Positions 31,201-42,200 of a stretch of DNA of 64,000 bases are shown one piece after another (position 1 is the first letter of the stretch; each line of letters starts with the position of its first letter). The DNA lies in NCBI GenBank assembly GCA_037577475.1, contig CM075187.1:18816810-18880809 (forward strand). The letters run 5' to 3'. Position numbers and translations under genes: made by a program. The stretch comes from Chaunax sp. Z400 (taxonomy: Eukaryota; Chordata; Actinopteri; Lophiiformes; Chaunacidae). Under the pieces are notes generated by a model. That model had not been told where the DNA came from. It saw nothing but the letters and a program-made list of their open reading frames with translations, and did no database searches.

Positions 31201-34200
31201 GTTCAGGCACACTACTGAATATGTCAATAAATAAATAAAGATCTCTGTAGCCTGCTCCTCATCTCTGCTTGAGGATAATGGTTCAAGATTATGATAGCAG
31301 GACTCCAGACTAACTTTTTACACTAGTTGCACTTGAGCACCCATATGCATTAATTCTTTGTTAGTTCCAATAAAAATGTGTAATTCCTTAACACAATATG
31401 TAAATGATTGTAAACGGAAAGAAAGGTGAGGATAAATGTTTTTTTGAGCACACTCAAAAAGAAAATGTCATAATTTAAGTTGTTTAGGAAGTAAAGTCAA
31501 AAATGTTGATGAAGGAAGTGCTTGACAAAATCAAATAAATAAATCAGTCACACAACATGTGACGCAATATGTCAAACGTTATCTGTAAATTGAATTGACA
31601 TGTTCTTGACAGCTCAGAGGAATCTAGGTGTTCCCATGCGACATGCTGAACGTCGAGCTGCAGGACGAACATACGAAAACAGGTGAACGCAAAAATTATC
31701 TAGGAAAAAAAGGATGAGATGAGGCCTTGTAGGTGATCTTTTTGCCATCTTTGTGTGTTGTGTGTCCTGCACAGAGCTTTTGAAGACGATGACTGTGTGG
31801 CTGTGATTGAACAGAGCCCCAACACATCAGACACGAGAGCCCAACCTCCAGGGCCGAGTCTGGTCACGGTGCAGATGGAGCCTACATTTGAGGATTTTCA
31901 AGAGGACACACAACCTACTCCGGAAAGTCAATCAGTGACTGTGGAGACCTATCCTGAGCCCATTCTTGACACAAAGGTTTGATGACAGAAAAAACACATA
32001 AACATGACGTGGTGAAACATTTTTTTCTTTTAGGAGAACTTTGGTGCTGTGGGCATTAACCATATAACGACACAAAAAACAATTTTCTCATTGTTTGATT
32101 TGTTTGTTTAACTTTTTATACTTAAGTGATAAGTGATAATCACTTTAAAATTCCAGCAAACTCTGTTAGCAGCATTTTATTTAGTTATGACAACAGTATA
32201 GCTATGGCTAAAGTACAACATTAAATTGGAAAAGCCAATTAAATTTGAATAAACTCTTAAGAGAATAAGAAAACAACACTCTTCTTATTATAAGCCTGTT
32301 GTTCATAAGGTGTACTTAGAATGTAATTTTTTAAAAATGTCAGACTATATTTCAAATATATTTGTAAATTGTGAATTTGCTGACTTCTGTAATCCTGCAG
32401 TTCAAATTTTCCACAGCATTTCAATTCATGGTAAGATACCTTGTAATCAAATGCTAATTTATTAGCTTCAGTTGTGCTTTGAATGCAATATTAATACGGC
32501 ATTCTGAGATGCTACAATAAACATTTAACATACTAAGTTACGTAGTAACATTGTAAGCTAACATGATTTGGCAAGTGCTTACATAGAATAAGCATGAGTA
32601 CAGGTCTTGGGCAGTCCTGCTACTTATATGGATAAAGTACATAACAGAGGCAGCTGTGTGAAGTCCAGGGGCGGATCTAGGATTTGTCTAAATCAGGGGC
32701 CCCAATGGGGCCACATTTTACACAGAAGGGCTAAGTATATGTCCAACATCTTGCACATTTCCTTGTTCAGTAAGATCTATATACATTCCATTCTTTGTTT
32801 ACCATAATTTGGTATATTTTGCAAATTGTGCCTTGTTAAAACACATTGTGAACATCAAAAAAGCTTAGGACATAAAATTTCGTAATTTTAATATTTATTG
32901 AATTTTAAAGCAGAAAAAAATAATACATAAACACATACATACTTAAAAAAAAAAACTTTTAACGATAAAATCAGAAGTCTGAAAAAATGTTTTTTTTTTG
33001 TTTTGCTTTAAAAGTCAGGAAAAAAGTCAGATTTCTGACTTTAATCTCAGAATTCTTCCATGATTCTCTTAATTGTGATTTAAATCTCAGAATTCTTACT
33101 TTATTCTCAGATTTATGCATTATCATTAATGACCTGCTGATTTCGAGCCAGGACTCGAGTCCATCATATTTTTTTCCAGCATTACTTTAATTTACTGAGC
33201 GATGGTTGTGGCATGACCGAAAAATCATTTCCCAAATAAGAGTCTTTCAGATGGTCAACTAGAGTGTGAAGGCTTGCGTCTGTAGAACCATTGATCGTAA
33301 CGAACTGAAGCGTTAGCCTTTAGCTAAAGTAGTTAACTACCTGGTGATAACTACCTAAGTTCAGTTACAACAGCAAGTAAATACTCTTTCACATGTTACC
33401 ACAAACTAATGTGGGGTATCATAACTCACCATGAAGCTCCTGTGGGGGACAGAAACACAACATGCTTCTGCAGGACTCCGTGCAGGTGCAGTCTCATGCC
33501 ACGTTCAGGTCGCATCGGAATTAGCAATTCTCACTTATAAATAAATAAATCTCAACATCCAAGTTGCATCATAAGTCATAAACATGGGACTCCTTCCCAT
33601 TGTAAGCTTCCCTCACACATGATATAGTGTTTAAGCACTATTAAGTAAGTAGATGTAAAACTTCATGGTGTTCTTCTACGGATTTTTAGGTTCATATTTT
33701 ATTTGTTAACTTATCAGTAACTTTTCCTAAGGCATGCACTCCCCACTATTTCAGATTGATCCCACTCCTGAGGAGGAGATGTGCAGTTTGTCCCAGCCCA
33801 GCATCCAGCTGCAGTGTGCTGAGGATTGGACCAGTAACAGAGGAGACAACCACAGCCCATGTCAGGATGCTTTGCCCCCTCCATCATCGTTACCCACCTG
33901 TTCACCCTCCCCCTCTCCACCAACGAGACATGGGGAGGGCCTACGCTCATCATTAACCGTGCATAATGCTGAAGCATGTGTAGCACCCATCCACCACAGC
34001 CTCAGTATCTCACATGGCAACCCTCCCTTGTTTCTTTCTCACCATGTCTCCTTGGGCCTAACTACAGTCGCAGTGGATGTCCATTTTTACCCAGCAGCCA
34101 CTGCTTCAATGCCAGTAGGTACTAGCACTCAGCTGAATTCAGTGTCTAATTCCACTTCAGTGACTGCACCACTGTTCAGTTCCCCATTAGTTAACAGTCA

Positions 34201-34243
34201 GGAGAATGAACAATTGGCTGGCAGATGTCATCAGAGTAAGTAG
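22223..34243 (+). CDS. unrecognised type I membrane protein: five Ig domains, mucin-like stalk, long cytoplasmic tail
   Basis: I do not recognise an orthologue. Sixteen coding exons keep phase: 22223-22367, 23400-23551, 24291-24444, 24733-24925, 25377-25471, 26366-26552, 27049-27146, 27239-27392, 27495-27613, 27915-28082, 28299-28412, 29490-30765, 30858-31012, 31613-31682, 31775-31976, 33755-34243. They give 1256 aa. A signal peptide (about 18-48) is followed by five I-set-like Ig domains (about 49-150, 151-246, 247-341, 342-432, 433-526). Each is encoded by two exons and each keeps both cysteines and the core Trp (QC...TWLKD...YIC; HC...HWFKD...YHC; TC...SWFKN...YFC; EC...TWVKR...YVC; PC...SWTRG...YYC). 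One 1.28-kb exon encodes a Ser/Thr/Pro/Gln/His-rich stalk (527-951), likely O-glycosylated. The membrane span is about 969-992 (PIVVGVGVSLAFIFITVTFY). The 264-aa tail has a TYENR motif, the YxN form that binds Grb2-type SH2 domains if phosphorylated. No FN3 or kinase domain. Probably a cell-adhesion or immune receptor; role is inference. Confidence 0.85.
22460..23345. repeat. dispersed teleost repeat, copy 2, interrupted by a LINE-like tail
   Basis: Starts AGTGATGGAAGAAGTACTCA and ends with AGTACAATATTTCCCTCTGA then GTGGAGTAGAAATATG, wording shared with a common fish repeat. The two ends are separated by unrelated sequence that includes the ATTCT-tailed fragment at 22985-23197. It lies in intron 1 of the Ig receptor gene. 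Confidence 0.5.
22985..23197 (+). mobile_element. 3' tail of a non-LTR retrotransposon with (ATTCT)n end
   Basis: AATGACAATAAAGAGT (around 23159-23174) is followed by about 4.5 units of CTATT/ATTCT (23175-23197). Short tandem repeats after a conserved 3' end are typical of fish non-LTR elements; the body is missing. Confidence 0.45.
26103..26120. repeat. short (GGAT)n tract
   Basis: Four and a half GGAT units in the intron between Ig-gene exons 5 and 6, preceded by a purine-rich AGGGAGGCAGGGAGGAAGGA stretch at about 26021-26040. Confidence 0.8.
32640..33200. repeat. repeat sequence in the last intron of the Ig receptor gene
   Basis: AGGGGCGGATCTAGG (around 32668) is wording seen at ends of many fish transposon copies. 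From about 33020 to 33115 a unit like CTTTAATCTCAGAATTCTT is repeated two to three times with changes, a diverged minisatellite. No coding exon here. Confidence 0.45.
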
Positions 34244-36207
34244 CTGCAGTTTAAGGCATCAAGTCTAATGAGCAACAATTCACACACCTGTACCTAAACC
34301 TCTACAGCCATAGTTACTAAAACATGCTTCATGAAATGCTATATTTCAGAAAGCATATTTAGATTGATGAAAACTCTTGTAACATAACAATAATTTTTTT
34401 TCATTCAGAAACAAGCAAATAAGATATAACTGTGCAATATGGTAATTATTGATCTTTAGGTGGTGCTAAGCATATTTTTGGACTTTGAACACAGCCAGGG
34501 TATCTCTTTCCACCTGCTTTCAGCCTTTACGCTCAGCTAGGCTAAATGCCTCCTGGCTTCATCTCCATACTGAGCACACAGACGAGAGAGAGGTATTGAT
34601 TCTCTCATCTAACTCAGCAAAGAGGTGAATAAGCATGTTTCCTAAAGTGTTTTTAAAAGTAGCACAACATTTTCTGTATTACTCTTGTCATGTTACAGTT
34701 TGACTGTAGCAGCCTGCAGGCTGCTTCTGAATACAAACTCTTCTCTCTGCTTTATTTTACTATCGTGTTTCATTATTTTCTTACTGAAAGATGACACAGA
34801 AAAGTTACATGTCTGGTATTAATCATGTTTTTATTTGTTTAGTAGTCGCATGTTTACTCTGTTCATATTGTGTTATTGGTTATGGGTTACATCTCATACA
34901 GTGTGACTTAAATATCATGTACTGTACAGTATTGAGTAGTGAAACAGCCAAGGATACTTTACTTTGTCACAAAATATTGCATTTTTTCTTTTTTGAGGCT
35001 GAACATACTGTTTCAGTGACATGCTCATTCTCTTATATATAAAGTGGCCACGAGAGCTGGAATCACTGCAACTGAAGAAAACAGATGCAAATAGCAGAAC
35101 ACAACAAATTATAGCATCTTCATCAATTATAGACGCTGCAAACATCCACAACACAACCGAACAGACAAACATGCTGCAAATAGACAAATGCACTACAAAT
35201 ACTCACATCATCATTGCGTTTTATGCTCAGAGTATTCAAACTGACAGGCGTTAAGAGCAGACATCTGCACCATAATAACATTAACTGAAAAATACATACA
35301 TTTTAGCTCATTGACATTATTAATGAGTAGCTGACGTCAACAACATAAGTCACAAATGTTTGCAAACCATTGCAACAACAAGCGTTTTTTTTTTAATCAT
35401 TAAGGAACAGATCCATATCAGTTATCATTTGAGTTACTTGCAGCTCTTTTCTGTATTTCGATGTGTGTATTACGTTTGGTTACGCTGTGTGTGTTTGCAG
35501 CGCATGTGTTAAATTGATGAAGATGTTTTCATTATTTTCTTGTGTTTTGCCTGTTTGCGTTTGTTTTCTTAAGATGATGTGTGTTATGCTCTGTCAGCCA
35601 ATGCATACATCAAGCCACTTGACTGTTAACACTTTTTTGAAACCAAAGGAGGGTAAGAGGAGCTGCATCAATAAACATTTAGACAATACAACCATGGCCC
35701 TTAGTGATATTTTCCCACCTATCTCAGACATGCATGTGAACCAAACACTTTATGAAGAAAATGTTAGTCCAGATCCTGTATCCACTAATAGATCAATAAT
35801 CAGTTCACGTATATATTTTGTATAGAAATGACTCTGTAGAGCATACCTGTTGGCAATTGGAGTACCCTACTTTCAATTTAACATCCTGTTCGAACAGATA
35901 CAGGAACTAATTCAATTTGAATACGAAGAGTGGAAGGAGAGGCCTATTTAGATGTGTAGAGTGAGATTAAAATACTTCAAAAATGCTTTTTTAAGAGTGA
36001 ATTACAGGTGCATAATGAGCAAAATGTAGTAAAAGTTGTTACCATGTACCGTTGGTGAATGCATGCAGGAATGACAGAAGTAATTAAAGACAGAAACTAT
36101 ACAGCTACAACAGTAATTTAAGATCCAAATATACTGTTATCTATCGCAGAAAGGCAATACCACCCTTGAAAACAAAACAAATCGGAGCTTAGTCTGGAAT
36201 TGAACAT
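34244..36207. other. spacer between the Ig receptor gene and ptgs1 copy A
   Basis: AT-rich, no gene seen. 34480-34620 resembles an abundant fish repeat (CAGCCTTTACGCTCAGCTAG). Open frames at 34791-35042 and 35463-35825 lack splice context and family resemblance. It includes the ptgs1 A 3' UTR on the minus strand. Confidence 0.5.
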
Positions 36208-39200
36208 TTAAAGTTCAGGAGATGATTTCTTTGGCTTTGCTTCCTCCTCATTTCGTGGAATATGGAAGTTGACGTATGGACACCACTTGGTGTTCTGGCA
36301 CACCAATTTCCTCAAAGTGGCCGTTTTGATGATATTGAAGCCTGTTTCTCCACCAAAGGTGCTGGGCTTCCAGTAGTTAGGGGAGCAGATGGGGTTTGCC
36401 AGCAGGCCTTTGAGAGAGAAGGGAGCACCCATCTCCACCATACTTTCACCAAATATGCCGCCAGGGAGTGGCTTTTCTAGTATAATGCCTGTGTAAAACT
36501 CCAGAGCATCTATATCACCGTAGAGCTCCTCTAAACCTCTTGCCATTTCCTCGTCATCTGTTTTGTAAAAGAGAAAAAAAAAACTAATTTTCTATGTAAG
36601 CAAACTGAAAGAAATCAAAGTTCTTTTGAGAATAAAAAATGAAACAAAAAAAAACAACACAAACTTACTCAAAATACTTAACAGATAGATAATTAGAATA
36701 TTATTCCAGCTTACCAGTGAATTCATGAAAAGAGCTGTATGGCTTGAGGCCGAACCTCTTCCTGTATTGATTGAAAGGCTGCACACGTGATACTCTAGTC
36801 GCTTTGATGACCTTTTCTGAGATACTGAGAAGGCTTTCATGAGAATTGCGGCCACCACCTATCTGAAAGACAGAAAAAAACTATATCAAAACATAGAAAT
36901 AAATGGAAAACTATCTATATGAGACACATTTGGCATTTTGACAATTTTATTTTGATTCTATCAAACAAATGTTTCTGCAAATATGTTAAATAATTGAGCA
37001 AGGTCAATCAAACAGTGTAAATTATTTTGAAATTTCCTCTGGGATTCATTCTACATTTGAACATTAACTGCAAATGACTTTTAATTCACAATAAATTCTT
37101 AAGCTCATTTTCATAGTCATAATAGTTGCCCTGCTTCTAAATAAAACTTTTAAAATTGTGTATATTCAGGGACTCCATTTGTAAATGGCACTTATATGTG
37201 TTAAGCAAATACTATATATGGTACTCCTGACTTTGAATATGAATTCTGTTGGCATCCAAATACCTTTCATCAAAATGATATCTTCTTTGCATGATTTTCA
37301 AATAAATCTTCATGCAAAAGATACAATTTTGTTAAATTAACCATTGAAAAATCAAAACCCTACAATTCACTATAATATACCTTGATTACTCCTGAATCTG
37401 TGCTTGCAAATAAAACAACATTCGTAGCATTTTTCTCGTTGCCAAAATTTGGAGAAACAAAACATGTCAATCTCCAACATTTATGCTGAGTAGCTCACAG
37501 AAAATTAACACGATGAATATAAATACTTTAAATATTTCATACCAATGTGATTCTTATGGCTAATATAATTAGCCAATATTTTCGGCACCCTGTACTTGCT
37601 TCATGTTCTCTTTTGTAATCTGTACTATCTTAACATCATTTATTTTTCCAATAGGCATGTACATGTCGCAGTAAAAGAGCTTATACTTTCAGCCAGCCAA
37701 ATGATATTTAGACCATATGGGAATAATAAAATAAACAAGTCTTAATTGCATGAAAAAGATTTGTTATCCTGAAATAAAATCAGACATATATAGTTATGGT
37801 GATGTCTTTTGTACGAGCAGCTAAGCTTTGCAAAAAAGGGAGAAAAAACACAGACCATAGCTTCACTTGAACCCCTAACAGTGGGTTCTTGTACACAGTC
37901 AGTGGATGGCACATATCTACCTGTCCGGCTTGCTGTCGAGAGAAGCTATCCACCAGTTTCTCCACCCCAAAATGCAAGATGATGGACGTGTTGAACAAAA
38001 ACTTAGAGAGTGGGATTTCATGTCCATCGATGTGAAAGGTGTCGGGCATCAATGGATGCCAGTGGTAGAGAAGGCTGAACTCCATAGCGATGCGGTTGCT
38101 GTACTGGAACTGCACGTCGAAGAGCATTTCGGGATCGAACTTCAGTTTCATTAAGTAACCACTCAGTTGCTGCACATACTCTTCTATTATAATGCGGATT
38201 ATCTCCCCTGATGGATAGAATTCAAAAGAAAAGTTATTTTTTTCATGTCTGGCTGTTACCCAATGTTAAAAATTGATTTTAAACTCACCAATGATGATAA
38301 GTCTGGACGTCTGGAAAAGCTGCTCGTCGTTCCAGGTGGGATGTTCTGCCTTCAGGATGTCACAGACTCTGTTATGCTCCCTGAGCCATAGGGTGGCATA
38401 CATGGTGAGGCCTGGCAGCATGCCAAACATCTCATGACCGATGGCCAGACGGTGTTCAGGTAGGACGTTTTCACTATAGATCATGTGCACAGGGGCCTCA
38501 GATACTGTCGGAGGGTATATCTCACCATGTACCAACTGTGAAGAAGCAAACACAGATGTGCAAATAAAGTATTTAAAGGTTTTGCTTAGCTTCTTGAATG
38601 CATTTGGTGTACTTTATATCTTATCTGTGTAACCGTAACATCAAATTCCATACTTGTTTTATTAAAACTATTATTTATTTATTTATTTAGTTATTTCTGC
38701 TTCTGCATTCTCATGCACGACACACACAAAAACATTACCATGGTTTTACATTATTAATGATTAATAATTTACATACTTAGCATACACAATGCAGACAAAT
38801 GCCCCCTGTGACTGCTTGTGTGCTGTTTTTACTAACAAAGTGATGATGAGGTAACTGTGTGCACCACCATTCTGAGAACCCAGAATGCATCATTGGACTG
38901 TACAGAAAATGTAAGTGCTGCTGTTGTAACACCTGATATTTCAGCTTTCCATCCTTGTGAAGTCGGAGTTGATGCTGTCGCTCAAGTGTGCGTCCATATA
39001 TGTGTCCAGCATCTACCTGGAAGAAGAAATAATGGGAAATCAATTGTCTTTATTAGGAAAATATTATTGGCAAGCCTTTTGTAACACATACACAGCGTAG
39101 CATGAGGCAGCATCACTTACACATACATCAAGGATACATTGGAATGAAAAAGATTGAAGCAAAGGAAGTAATGCAAAACAAGCATGTTACAATTTGGTGC

Positions 39201-42200
39201 CAATGTATCAGAACAATCTGGGATTTATGGGCTCATTCCACCATTTCTAATAATCAAACAAAGTATGAACCAGATATAACATTACTTGTGTTTGTTGATT
39301 CTCAGTGATTGGTCACATACAGACTGTTCTCACCAGGATAAAACGGTATTAGTTCTTTATTCAAAGCATTAAATTGACCCATGTTTAACCCTCACCCTTT
39401 TTCCTAACAAATTATCCCGCGCTGTTGTGTGAACATTAAAACCTTGGGTATAGTTGCAGACCTGTGTCTATTTTTTCTTGGGTTGTGTTTGCTTGTCTTG
39501 CAAGGAGTGTAAACCCAGAAGAGACTTAGAGAATACTGATTTTGATTGCAAGTTTATTTGGCCTCTCTATCCTATTGAATGCACCTAAAAAAGAGATAAG
39601 GAAATATTTTGTCTAAGAAACTCTCAATGGCACAGGTTAAAAATGTGTTCTTAGGAGAACAGTGTATTTGAATGAACAGAAAGTAGACATAAAGCTATTG
39701 TCTCACTGACAAATTTGTTCTGACCCATCAGGTTATTTGTCCTTTCATGCACCATGAACATATGTTGTCTGCTGGGTCGGACCCTAAAGTGTCATATAAA
39801 TGTTTATGGCACAATAATCCTGTTTCTTTTAAAGCCTTAAATGTTCATATTGCCATGGAAAAAGTCACTTCATTGTAGCTTTAACTCTTTTCCATAAAGG
39901 AAGAGTGAAAGAAGAAAAAAGAACAAAAAATGTCTGTTTTGTCCAATGTTCAGATTCTAATGTCTTTGCTTGTACTTCTGAGAACTGGTTCGTGTCCCAT
40001 ATCCTGTCACCGTTTGTTTCTTTTCATCACAAACATGATCTTACCATAAAGCTCTATCTGTAATCCCAACAAACTATTGTTAGTTGCCTAAAAAAACTTA
40101 CACTAACAGACAACCAACAGTGTATGTTGTTTTTCACATGTAGTGTTTGAACAAATAGTTAATGTTGGCTGAGTGTCTCTCACCCCATGTCCCAAAGCCT
40201 TGGTAAAGGCATATCCAACTTTAAAGTCTGTGTGGAAAAACTGGTGAGTGAAGTGTGGGGCCATGAAACCAAACATCAGACTGGTTCCTTGAGGGTCTGG
40301 CCGAAATGTGGTTCTGTTGAAGAAAGGCATCAACAGTTTGGGATCTGGAAGGACAGGCTTGCCTGTGGACAGACATTTAAACATGTTAGAATTACCTACA
40401 TACTGATTCACAGCATTTTTTTGGCCAGTGGAACAAATGTCCCTGTTAGTTTAATTTCATGGAATTAAATTCTCAATGCGATGTTGATTTGGTCAAGTTA
40501 GTGCTTTGAGTGACAGAATATAGTCATAAACCATTTATCCATTACTTGAACTATTTTACCCACTACTGTACCTTTTGCTAACTGTTATGAAACATCGATT
40601 ACTTTTTCTAAGAAAACCATTTACCTTTAACTTTGGGCTAAATAAACAATTTATCCAACATTAGTGCTGAGGTGGTACAGCTTAAAATAACTTATTTCTA
40701 AGTCAAACCAAATGTCTATGACCTCTAGTTGAGTTGAGCTACTCCACGATATATCCATGGAGCCTGTGGCAAATGTGGTTTCCCATGGGCTAAGCAGGGA
40801 GCAGTGGACAAAGATGGAAGAGGTGATGATGACTGTCATGCTTTGGGTATTAGGGTTTTATTTAGAAGGTTTTATCTGTTTCTTGATTTATTTTGCTAGT
40901 TATATTCTCATGTTGTGTTTTTGTGCTTTACACTTCCTGCCATCTCATCTTGTGATCTGTTTTGACCTTTTCTTTCCTCTGGCTCATGGTAGTTTATCAT
41001 TGTATCCTCCTCTTTAATATTTTCCCTCAGTGTGTGATTGAGCGATTATTTCCCCCTGTGGTTGTCTTCTCCTCCCTGTGCCACCTGTTTGTCATTCCCT
41101 CATTATCCCAGTGTATTTAGTCTGTGTGATTCCTGTTGTTACTGTAGCTGCCAGTTCGTCAGTGTTTCTGCACATGTTCCAGCCATCTCTCCTGCTGTTT
41201 TCCCAGTAAGGTTTTCCCAGTTGATTTCTTTGCAGTTATTTCTGGTTTTCTGACTGTTGTATGGATGTTGCCTTTGCTTATAGTTTACTGTTGCCTTTTA
41301 AGGACTGCCCCTCTGGTTTTTGACCCTGGACTATTTATTGGTTTTTGATTATTAAATCTCTGAACTGCACCTGAGTGTCTTTGTCGTGTCTGCAATTGGG
41401 TCCTCACAATTCTGGTTGGAGCCTGACACTGACATCATTAACCTACAGTATCAAGGATACACTTGCATGAATTGTGTTTAGGTCAAAGGTATACAGTACC
41501 TATAGTTCCCATGGGCAAAGGACAATCTTCAGGTACAGGAGGCAGGATTCTGGTGTAGTAACTACGATTGTAATAGGCCTCCCAGTTCAGGTATCCATAC
41601 TTGCTGTTGTAGGTCGGAGGGCATGGAATTAAGTTGGTTCTGACTTTTAAAGGATACAAGCAAAGTCCAGAAAGGTATGCATATTTGTGTCAATAGTGAT
41701 TGATTAGAAGATACATGAATACTATAACAATCCTATACACATCTATGCCTCCTGCAAGTAAACAACATGCATTCTCAAAAAATGTCATGAAACAGAAAAT
41801 TATACATTTGTAACATGGCTCTAGAGCTGCAGGAAATAATTTGTCATCATTGATTCATTTTATTTTCTTATTTGATTAGTCATTCAGTCTATCGAATGTC
41901 TGACATATGTTTAAAAAATGCCCATCACAATTTCTCAGAGCCAAAGGTCTTAAAAATGTTTTTGTCCAACCAACAGTCCAAAATCCAAAGATATTCAAAA
42001 ACAAAGACGGAGCAGATTCCTCCAGTTCTTTGTTTATAAAATGAACTTTTATCCAACATTTTAACTGGATTAAATTTGGTCATCTTGATGCTGAACTTTC
42101 AAGCCATCAGGAACAGCTGCATTTCAAATGATTAAAAAAAACCAGTGCTTCAAATATTACTACATACTGCAACATGTTATGAACAAAAACTCCTGACAAC

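Noticed and set aside
33714..33986. 90-aa minus-strand ORF over the last Ig-gene exon
   Set aside because: Antisense shadow of exon 16.
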